From a virus: a stretch of DNA of 43,226 nt. This document shows, one piece after another, positions 1 to 7,000 of this stretch. Position 1 is the first letter of the stretch; each line of letters starts with the position of its first letter. The translations under genes and the position numbers were made by a program. The stretch covers positions 1 to 43,226 of IMG/VR virus record IMGVR_UViG_3300044984_000613; one strand, given 5' to 3'. Below the pieces are notes generated by a model that saw nothing but the letters and a program-made list of their open reading frames with translations, did not search any database and was not told where the DNA came from.

Positions 1-2
1 CT

Positions 3-992
3 ATGCTATTCGACGAGCGCATCCCCTACAAACCATTTGAATATCCAATATACTATACCGAGGGCTGGCTCAAGCAGGCGCAGGCGTTCTGGCTGCACAC
101 GGAGATATCTATGCAGAACGACGTTAAGGACTTCCGTGAGAATCTGAGTGATAGTGAGAAGAACCTAGTAGGCAATATCCTATTGGGATTCGCACAGACG
201 GAGACCGCAGTTGCGGACTATTGGACCGGTATGGTTACTAAGTGGTTCCCTAAGCACGAGATTAAGCAGATGGCTATGATGTTCGGCTCACAGGAGACCA
301 TCCACGCCACCGCCTATAGCTACCTCAACGAGACGTTAGGGCTTGAGAATTTCGAGGCGTTCCTTCAGGAGCCAGCCACTGCCGCTAGGTTTGAGAATCT
401 AGTAGAGACCAAGGCTGAGTACAGCCACACAATACTTAAGATAGACCCCAAGGCACGTCAGGACGTAGCCCGCTCCATAGCGGTATTCTCTGCCTTCGCT
501 GAGGGTATGGCCCTATACTCTTCCTTTGCTGTTCTGTACTCGTTCCAGATGCGTAACCTGCTGAAGGGAATAGGTCAGCAGATGAAGTGGTCAGTTAGAG
601 ATGAGTCCCTGCACTCCAAGATGGGTTGCATCCTGTTCAACCATATGTGCGAGGAAGACCAGGACATCAGGAATTCAGTGAAGTCTAAGATTGAGGAGGC
701 CGCAACGGTAGCGGTTGAAATGGAGATGGACTTCATCGACAAAATGTTCGAGATGGGAGACCTTGAGAACCTTAAGGCCGCAGACTTGAAGGAGTTTATC
801 AAAAAAAGAGGCAATGAAAAGTTGCGTGAGTTAGGATACGATGGTATCTTTGAGTATGACGAATCGAAGGCTTCTGAACTTGATTGGTTCTATCACCTTA
901 CCGGTGGTCACACTCATACTGATTTCTTCTCTATCCGCCCTACTGACTATTCAAAGGCTAACGAAGGCGAGGACTTCGAAGACATCTGGTAA
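3..992 (+). CDS. nrdB: Class I ribonucleotide reductase, beta (radical) subunit
   Basis: Makes the tyrosyl/metal radical that the alpha subunit uses to reduce ribonucleotides to deoxyribonucleotides for phage DNA synthesis. The 329-residue ferritin-like protein shows the full carboxylate/histidine metal site: E67 in helix 'FAQTETAV', E98 and H101 in 'ETIHATAY', E167 in 'FAEGMALY', and E201 and H204 in 'DESLH'. Y105 sits four residues after the first histidine, the place of the radical tyrosine in E. coli NrdB. The acidic aromatic tail 'EDFEDIW' fits the C-terminal peptide that docks into NrdA. The N-terminus 'LFDERIPYKPFEYP' resembles the start of Bacteroidota-type R2 proteins, so the ATG at 3 is probably the true start even though it lies at the window edge. 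The operon continues 11 nt downstream with a DnaA-like gene and nrdA. Confidence 0.95.
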   Translation: MLFDERIPYKPFEYPIYYTEGWLKQAQAFWLHTEISMQNDVKDFRENLSDSEKNLVGNILLGFAQTETAVADYWTGMVTKWFPKHEIKQMAMMFGSQETIHATAYSYLNETLGLENFEAFLQEPATAARFENLVETKAEYSHTILKIDPKARQDVARSIAVFSAFAEGMALYSSFAVLYSFQMRNLLKGIGQQMKWSVRDESLHSKMGCILFNHMCEEDQDIRNSVKSKIEEAATVAVEMEMDFIDKMFEMGDLENLKAADLKEFIKKRGNEKLRELGYDGIFEYDESKASELDWFYHLTGGHTHTDFFSIRPTDYSKANEGEDFEDIW

Positions 993-1003
993 TAATTAAA
1001 TTT

Positions 1004-1312
1004 ATGAATAATAATAGAATCGCAGCCATCGTGTTTCACGAGGTTAAGAATGAGTATGGTGTCAGCGCTACGCAGATGCGTAATAAGACCCGTGTATCCT
1101 TCATACGTGAGGCACGTCAGGTGTTCACTCAGCTTATGCGTGAGCACTCATCAATGACCACCACTGAGATTGGTAGACTGGTAAACAGAGACCACTCCAC
1201 GGTCATCATTACCACGAAGACCGTAGGCCGAGAGCTGGAGACAAACAAAGTATATCGAAATCGTTATAGTAAGATGAAGTTTAACATAGAATCAAAAATC
1301 GAAAATGTCTAA
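1004..1312 (+). CDS. Free-standing DnaA domain IV-like DNA-binding protein
   Basis: A 102-residue protein that consists almost wholly of a DnaA C-terminal (domain IV) helix-turn-helix. Residues 28-77 follow the family pattern: a basic helix with 'REARQVFTQLMRE', then 'TEIGRLVNRDHSTVI', where R62-D63-H64-S65-T66-V67 matches the DnaA signature loop (RDHTTV in E. coli) that contacts the DnaA box. The AAA+ ATPase and domains I-II are absent, so it can bind DNA but cannot assemble like DnaA. It lies between nrdB and nrdA and overlaps the nrdA start by 8 nt, which suggests translational coupling. Host DnaA is a known regulator of nrdAB in E. coli, so an operon regulator is one possibility. A replication-origin binder or a competitor of host DnaA is another. 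The fold call is firm; the role is inferred. Confidence 0.8.
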   Translation: MNNNRIAAIVFHEVKNEYGVSATQMRNKTRVSFIREARQVFTQLMREHSSMTTTEIGRLVNRDHSTVIITTKTVGRELETNKVYRNRYSKMKFNIESKIENV

Positions 1313-3083
1313 GAATTTTGCAGAGAGCCTAGGATGGGAGGTCGGAGTTGACTTCCCCGAATGGGGTAACACAGAGGAGTATGTGAAGACCATCTCCAGG
1401 GGATACCTCATCAACGATGAGAAACCCAAGGACGCCTATCTAAGGGTAGCCAAGGCGGCGGCATATCGCCTCAACCGCCCTGAATTGGCGAATAAGTTCT
1501 ATGAATATATATGGAACAACTGGCTCGGTTTGGCCACTCCCGTATTAGCAAATATGGGAACAGACCGTGGACTGCCAATCTCTTGTTTCGGTGTCGATAT
1601 TGGTGACAGTATCCACGACATCGGTATGAAGAATCTCGAAACTATGCTACTTGCGAAGCACGGAGGTGGGGTCGGTATCGGCCTCAATATGCTCCGCTCT
1701 GCGGGCTCTCCAATCTCCAACAGCAATGGAACAACCGATGGTGTCGTACCATTCTGTAAGATATACGACTCGACAATACTCGCGACTTCGCAGGGTAACG
1801 TCCGTCGTGGTGCGGCATCGGTTAACCTAAGCATAGAGCACGGTGATTTCTGGGAATGGATTGAAATCCGCGAACCCAAGGGCGACGTAAACCGTCAGTG
1901 CCTCAACTTAAATCAATCGGTTATTATCTCCGATAAGTTTATGCGTAAGCTCGAGGATGGGGACGAGGAATCACGTCGTCGCTGGTCTAAGGTGCTACAG
2001 AAGCGCAAGGCAACAGGTCAGCCTTACATTATGTATCGCGGTAACGTCAACAAGCAGAATCCTGATATGTATAAGCACAATGGGCTGAAGGTCTTTATGA
2101 CTAATATCTGCTCTGAGATTACCCTATACACCGACGAGTCACACAGCTTTGTTTGCTGCCTATCCTCACTTAACCTCGCCAAGTATGACGAGTGGAAGGA
2201 TACGGACGTAGTATACTACTCCACGTTCTTCTTGGACGGAGTGCTAGAGGAGTTCATCCAGAAAGCCAAGAATATGAGGGGCTTCGAAAATTCGGTTCGT
2301 TCTGCTGAAAAGGGACGGGCACTTGGACTGGGCGTACTCGGATGGCACACCTACTTGCAGCAACGTGGAGCCGCATTTGAGGGGCTACAGGCGCAGATTG
2401 AGACGCGCCGTATCTTCTCACACATCAAGATGGAATCAGAGCGTGCTAGTCGTGATATGGCTAAGATGTTCGGGGAGCCTCTATGGTGCCGTGGATTCGG
2501 TGTACGTAACACTCACCTGCGTGCGATAGCACCTACGGTGTCTAACTCTAAGCTCAGCGGTAACGTAAGCGCAGGCATCGAGCCCTGGGCCGCCAACGTA
2601 TTCACCGAGCAGTCCGCCAAGGGTACATTCATCCGTAAGAACCCAACACTTGAGCGCGTACTACGTAGGATAGGAATCAACAACAAGGAGACTTGGGACC
2701 AGATACTTGCCGACGAAGGCTCCGTGCAGAACATAGGCGAGCTTGATGCTTGGGGCTATCAGAAGGGTAAGCTTGTGCATAACGATGATGCAGACCCTAT
2801 GATTGACTCCGTCCCGGTGAAGGATGTCTACAAGACCTTTAAGGAAATTAATCAGTTAGATTTAATCTATCAGGCAGGAATCCGTCAGCAGTATATAGAC
2901 CAGTCAGTCTCTTTGAACCTCGCATTCCCTACGGAGGCTACTCCTAAATGGATTAACCAGGTACATATCGAGGCGTGGAATCAGGGAATAAAGACCCTCT
3001 ACTATATGCGTACAGAGTCGGTATTACGGGGAGACATAGCGGTAAAGGCTATGAACCCGGACTGCTTGAGCTGTGATGGATAG
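1305..3083 (+). CDS. nrdA: Class I ribonucleotide reductase, alpha (catalytic) subunit
   Basis: Catalyses ribonucleotide reduction together with NrdB. Catalytic residues are visible: C94 in 'PISCFG' and C284 in 'FVCCLSSLNL' form the redox pair, and N267-I-C269-S-E271 holds the thiyl-radical cysteine with its Asn and Glu partners. 'TLYYMRT' near residue 570 is the tyrosine pair of the radical-transfer path, and the tail 'CLSC' (C587, C590) is the shuttle that passes electrons from thioredoxin or glutaredoxin. At 592 residues it is much shorter than E. coli NrdA (761). It starts directly in the alpha-barrel region, with no N-terminal ATP-cone, so dATP feedback through that domain should be missing. 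The start ATG overlaps the end of the DnaA-like gene. No thioredoxin or glutaredoxin gene lies in the window. Confidence 0.95.
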   Translation: MSKNFAESLGWEVGVDFPEWGNTEEYVKTISRGYLINDEKPKDAYLRVAKAAAYRLNRPELANKFYEYIWNNWLGLATPVLANMGTDRGLPISCFGVDIGDSIHDIGMKNLETMLLAKHGGGVGIGLNMLRSAGSPISNSNGTTDGVVPFCKIYDSTILATSQGNVRRGAASVNLSIEHGDFWEWIEIREPKGDVNRQCLNLNQSVIISDKFMRKLEDGDEESRRRWSKVLQKRKATGQPYIMYRGNVNKQNPDMYKHNGLKVFMTNICSEITLYTDESHSFVCCLSSLNLAKYDEWKDTDVVYYSTFFLDGVLEEFIQKAKNMRGFENSVRSAEKGRALGLGVLGWHTYLQQRGAAFEGLQAQIETRRIFSHIKMESERASRDMAKMFGEPLWCRGFGVRNTHLRAIAPTVSNSKLSGNVSAGIEPWAANVFTEQSAKGTFIRKNPTLERVLRRIGINNKETWDQILADEGSVQNIGELDAWGYQKGKLVHNDDADPMIDSVPVKDVYKTFKEINQLDLIYQAGIRQQYIDQSVSLNLAFPTEATPKWINQVHIEAWNQGIKTLYYMRTESVLRGDIAVKAMNPDCLSCDG

Positions 3084-3094
3084 TCTATTGGGTG

Positions 3095-3120
3095 CTATTG
3101 CGTATGTCGACTACGCATAG
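3095..3120. repeat. Inverted repeat between promoter elements
   Basis: CTATTGCGTA and TACGCATAG form an imperfect palindrome (one bulged T) around the centre TGTCGAC. It fills most of the spacer between the TTG and TAnnTTTG elements of the promoter that follows nrdA. That position suits an operator, but binding is inferred only from position. It could instead be the end of the nrdA mRNA structure. Confidence 0.4.
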
Positions 3121-3128
3121 TATCTTTG
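3098..3128 (+). promoter_or_regulatory. Bacteroidota-type promoter, TTG-N20-TATCTTTG
   Basis: TTG at 3098-3100 and TATCTTTG at 3121-3128, separated by 20 nt, match the Bacteroidota primary sigma consensus (TTG, about 19-21 nt, TAnnTTTG). It lies just after the nrdA stop and points at the zinc-ribbon gene, leaving a leader of roughly 85-90 nt. An inverted repeat fills the spacer. Confidence 0.65.
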
Positions 3129-3151
3129 TAAAAGCAGCAGCAAGTCGGTTA

Positions 3152-3195
3152 CACTGTATATTAGGTTGTTCCGGTGGGATACAGTGGCTGTTTTT
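3152..3195 (+). terminator. Leader hairpin with T run (attenuator or nrd terminator)
   Basis: CACTGTAT (3152-3159) pairs with ATACAGTG (3179-3186), followed by GCTG and TTTTT (3191-3195). For transcripts coming from nrdA it could be an intrinsic terminator. For transcripts from the promoter at 3098-3128 it lies inside the leader and could act as an attenuator. The 19-nt loop is long, so efficiency is uncertain. Confidence 0.45.
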
Positions 3196-3221
3196 ATATA
3201 ACAATTTCAACCTACTAGGTT

Positions 3222-3431
3222 ATGAAAAAATGTAATAAGTGCGAGAAAGAGCGTCTAAACGAGTTCTTTGCTTGGAAAAACAAGGAGACAGGCGTACGCC
3301 ACTCTACCTGTAAGTTTTGCTACGCGGAGTTTTCACGTGAGTGGAGAAAGAAGCGCAAGCAAGAATTCGAGGATGAAGTAAACTCACCGACCCTTTGGGA
3401 GCGTGTTGTTGCTTTCATTACAGGTTCTTGA
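3222..3431 (+). CDS. Small zinc-ribbon protein
   Basis: A 69-residue basic protein with two CxxC pairs (C4-x2-C7 and C30-x2-C33), the zinc-ribbon module often found at the N-terminus of phage HNH and GIY-YIG endonucleases. Residues after the ribbon are highly basic ('REWRKKRKQ'), then a short amphipathic tail follows with no nuclease domain. The same module, in related form, heads the GIY-YIG gene at 18620-19018. It may be a complete DNA- or RNA-binding protein, or the leftover head of a mobile endonuclease. It has its own promoter and leader hairpin upstream. The ATG at 3222 is the only sensible start. Function not recognised beyond zinc binding. Confidence 0.7.
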   Translation: MKKCNKCEKERLNEFFAWKNKETGVRHSTCKFCYAEFSREWRKKRKQEFEDEVNSPTLWERVVAFITGS

Positions 3432-3477
3432 GCAGTTGTTGTTGCACTCGACCGGTCTAGTATAGCAGTATTTTGTT

Positions 3478-3492
3478 GGCCCGTCCTGGGCC
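3478..3492. terminator. Weak hairpin between convergent genes
   Basis: GGCCC-GTCCT-GGGCC is a perfect 5-bp GC stem in the 76-nt gap between the ends of the plus-strand zinc-ribbon gene and the minus-strand 46-residue gene. No clear T run follows on either strand, so it is only a candidate bidirectional terminator. Confidence 0.3.
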
Positions 3493-3507
3493 GCTTGATA
3501 TTGGGAC

Positions 3508-3648
3508 CTATCCCTGCCCACGGCTCAGCTTCTTGTATAGTTTAGAAGATTTAAGCTGTGAGTTTTTATTTTTAGAATGTATACCTGGTCGGGTCTTCTT
3601 GGGCTTAGCCAAGAATAATGCTGCGGTCTGAGCTTTCAGTTTTGCCAT
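3508..3648 (-). CDS. Conserved-looking 46-residue basic phage protein
   Basis: A short reading frame from the ATG at 3648 to a TAG at 3510-3508. The product is very basic, with the blocks 'KPKKTRPGIHSKNKN', 'LKSSKLYKK' and the end 'SRGQG'. I recall this pattern (KKTRPGxHSKxK..., xKxYKK, xGQG) from very small proteins of other Bacteroidota phages, but cannot confirm it here. Its ATG overlaps the stop codon of the lipoprotein gene upstream by one base (TAATG), a translational-coupling arrangement that supports real expression. No known fold; a nucleic-acid or virion-associated role is only a guess from charge. Confidence 0.65.
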   Translation of the reverse strand: MAKLKAQTAALFLAKPKKTRPGIHSKNKNSQLKSSKLYKKLSRGQG

Positions 3649-4067
3649 TATTTAAAGCGATATAGGAACATCATAACGGCAAGTGCCGCTGATAAGAAAA
3701 TAAGTAAATAATTCTTTACTTTATCTGTCTTGCTATCTGGCTTTACAAACTGAGGTGGGCACTCAGCCCGCACTGATACCGTGTATGGGATTTCCTTAAC
3801 CTTAGTTTTTACGATAATCTTATCCTGGAACTTTGTTATCACAATCCTAACGGTGTCGTTGTCGATAACTGAAGAATCAGCATCACCCGGAACCGATACT
3901 GTGTCAACCAAATAAATCGCTGGAGTCACAATCGTATCCCATATCGTAACAACCGTGGGCTTCAAAATCGATGGGTCCTTGCTTACCGCCTTCCGAAGGT
4001 GCCAGCTTGCTGAGCAGCCACTCAATAAAAGGGTTGATATCAGAATTATGCATAACTTGTTGAACAT
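3648..4067 (-). CDS. Lipoprotein with C-terminal membrane helix, candidate unimolecular spanin
   Basis: 139 residues from the ATG at 4067. An in-frame TTG six bases earlier lies in the promoter box and is rejected. A hydrophobic signal ends in the lipobox L15-S-G-C18, with Ser at +2, which predicts outer-membrane sorting. About 100 periplasmic residues follow, rich in Val/Ile/Thr and likely beta strand. The end is a transmembrane helix (about 120-136, 'YLLIFLSAALAVMMFLY') with a short basic tail 'RFK'. Outer-membrane lipid anchor plus inner-membrane helix in one chain is the layout of unimolecular spanins such as T1 gp11, which fuse the two membranes at the end of lysis. It is the second-to-last gene of the virion strand, preceded by TAAATTTG three nt before the ATG. 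The spanin role is inferred from topology alone. Confidence 0.65.
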   Translation of the reverse strand: MFNKLCIILISTLLLSGCSASWHLRKAVSKDPSILKPTVVTIWDTIVTPAIYLVDTVSVPGDADSSVIDNDTVRIVITKFQDKIIVKTKVKEIPYTVSVRAECPPQFVKPDSKTDKVKNYLLIFLSAALAVMMFLYRFK

Positions 4068-4070
4068 AAG

Positions 4071-4078
4071 CAAATTTA
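4071..4078 (-). promoter_or_regulatory. -7 box TAAATTTG, 3 nt before ATG
   Basis: An exact TAnnTTTG on the minus strand, separated from the lipoprotein ATG (4067) by only CTT. If it is a true -7 box the transcript would start at or near the A of ATG and be leaderless. No TTG is found 19-21 nt upstream. Confidence 0.5.
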
Positions 4079-4084
4079 CAAAAA

Positions 4085-7000
4085 TTACTTAGTTAATTTA
4101 TCGTACTCGTACTTGAACTTGGGTCCAAGTCTATAGCCAGATTCATTGTATATCATAGACCTAACCTCAAGAAGTTCCTGGTCCGTCATATCGCCATACA
4201 ACTCATAAACCTTTTTGGCCCTTGCTTGGTCATCAGTTGAGTAGATGATTTCATTGGTACTCTGTGTCGCTGCTCGTTTCTTGGCTGCCGTCATAAATGA
4301 GTCCTTGTAATACATAGCGTCGACCACATTGTCTTCCTTAATCTCGTCTACTCTCTCCTTAACCTTCTCTATTACAGCATTCTTTTCCGTCTCAGTCTTA
4401 GCGGAGATATACTCCATTCCAAGCTCTTTAGCGGAGTCCTTGAGCTTCATACGCTTACTTCCTGATTCTCTGTCTATCTGTTCTAGCTTCTCCTTCTGAT
4501 TGTAAATCTTCCAGTCGGGATTAGTACCCCCCCAAGTTGACTTAGTTATAGATATTCCATTATCAGCTAATGCGTCAACCACTTTACCCACTGCATTTCC
4601 AGCTTCTGCGGTCGACATATCATTATCTAGAGGCACTGCTGATGTTAATATATCAAGAATTGCGTATGTAGCTCCTACAAATAAGGAGGAACTTGGGCTA
4701 GTGATAACCTTTTCTACCGAAGCCTTTAATCTTATTGGGGACAGACCGCTTTTTTCGCCTGTAATTAATTCCTCACTTTCACCATACACCTTACCTACAA
4801 CTTTATAGAATCGCTCCACGTCTGGGTCGTTAATACCCTCATCCATAGGAAGGATTGGGTTATCAGCATCACCCATAAATACAGCCCTTTCTCTGAATGA
4901 GTCGTAGTTAGTTGAGTACGTCATAATCATATTAAAGACCGGAATCGATGATGTGATTTCGGTAAGTGCAACACCAGTAGGCATAGCGTTTTTAATTGAA
5001 CTAGTCACATAATCTAAAAGGTCGTCAGATGGTGAATACTTATCATTCCCAGTAATTAAAGCAAGAGTATATCCGTTAGCGACATCCATAAGCGCAAAGA
5101 ATGGAACCATCTGTTGTGGTTTTGCAATCTTAATATAAGCCCGGCGTAATCTACCCTTATCGTCGGTGTACTTGATTCCAGTCATAATGATAAAGTAGCG
5201 AAGCTTTATATCGTCCGGAACTTCTTCCATATCATCATCCCCGAAATGAGCATTCGACATAGCAAGTGCAAGCATACCAGCCTGAGCCTGCAAGAACTTA
5301 GATGCAAACTTCTTTGGGTTGTTTTTAATATATTCAGCACTCACTCTAAGACCCTGGAAGGCCGAGTTGATGTAAGGCTTAATTAACTCAAGACCCTTCG
5401 TTAGGTTACCCCCCTGAGAGAAGTCAATGATTGCACGTGCCCTACTGACCGCATTAACCTTTATGAGTTCTAATGCATCTCCAGTTGGGTTCTCACCGTA
5501 CTTCTTGTTATACTCGGCCGTAGCATCGTCCCTAAGTCTTTTATATACCGCAATGCGGAACCCAATCTCAGAAGATTCTCCAAGGCTTGACGCCTTATCT
5601 ACTATTTTAGTAAAGAATTTTCTATTATTCACTAGAGACCCAGGACGTCCGTCCGTTGACAGGAAGTCCATACCTCCACCCATCTCCATATACTCCTGGA
5701 AGTATTTGTCGTCTGACTTAAATGACTTAATGCCTTTCCTAAAGTCTCTGAACAAATTATAGCCAGCGAAGTATATATTCTGATTGTCATAAATGTCTGT
5801 GAAAAACAATATATGCCCGAAGTCACGTGGGAAGTTTCTCACGATAAACAATGGGTTAGCCCGGGTGGCAAGCAACTTTAAGGCCGCAGAGCCGGAAAGA
5901 TAACTAATATATTTAGTTGCCCTAGGCCCAATCTCAAATAGTCTATTGGCTCCGTCCCACTCTCTCTTTAGGTCAGTCCTAAGTTGAAACTTAGTGCTCT
6001 CACCCTTCACGAAGAAATTAACATTCTCATATCCCTTATCAGCCTCACCCGTCTTTGACTCAGTCCTAATCCAGCCGACATTATCGGGGTCTAGTGCTGC
6101 CGCATATAGTGCCTTGTTTGCCCTATTCTTAAGTATCCTTGACGACGCGGATGCGCTATAGATTGCAAGTAGGTACCTAGCATCCATAATAGTGTCATCG
6201 TTGCTACCGTCCTTAATTGCCTTTATCTGGTCCCCAGTTAATCCGTAATCACGTATTGACACATCATTATCACCGAAGTCAAAAGCGTGGCTTAGAAACA
6301 CCGTAGGCGAGTAATCGAAATCCTTAATCTTATTATATAATTCATCGGTTATTAACCCGTTCTTATATACGTCGTCAAGTATACTTCTAAACTCAACAAA
6401 GTATGCGTCTGCACGATTATTAAGGTCCTTGAAATTATCCAACTCTCTAGAGAACCTACTCAACTCTGCAAGTGCACCCTCCTTATCCATCGACACATTG
6501 TTCTTTTTATCGACGGTATGGAGCGGCCTCTTTGATTCCTCTACTACTTTTTGAATTCTATTGAATTCTTCTTTGGCAGAATCAAGTTTCTTTTTGAGTT
6601 CGTTTTTCTTCGGAACACTTAAATTACTAGCCATAGAGTCCACCCTGTACTGAGCGTAATCCATATCGGACTTTGCCTTAACAAGGTTTTCTGTAGCCAC
6701 GGCCCTTCTGTCGTCGAATGACTGGTCTACCTCTACTATACGACGTAAGGATATAATTTGATTTAAAAAATCAATCGACTTATTGTTAAGTCTACCAAAA
6801 ATCTTTCTATCGGACTTATTTATTGAATACTTAGCTCGAGCACTAGCACCGGCCTTACTTATTAGATAGTCGTATGCGCCCTCTATGTTGGCCTTTGTAA
6901 TCTCTCTCTTTATGTTTGACTGCCTATCGAAAAGAGAATTCACTATGTTCTTAACCTTGAACAGTTCCTTGTACCAGGGCTGCTGATATATCCTATCCTT

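Noticed and set aside
2774-2782. Perfect DnaA box (TTATGCACA on the minus strand) within nrdA
   Set aside because: One or so such match is expected by chance in a window this size on both strands, it lies in coding sequence and no cluster of boxes accompanies it. Tempting next to a DnaA-like gene, but unsupported.
3131-3221. tRNA or structured RNA gene after nrdA
   Set aside because: No cloverleaf arms or T-loop; only one clear hairpin, better explained as leader/terminator.
3596-3615. TTCTTGG/CCAAGAA hairpin as a terminator
   Set aside because: It lies inside the 46-residue gene's coding sequence and has no T run after it on the minus strand.
4046-4055. TTATGCATAA palindrome as a DnaA-type site
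   Set aside because: One mismatch to the box on each strand, within the lipoprotein signal sequence, and palindromes of this size occur by chance.
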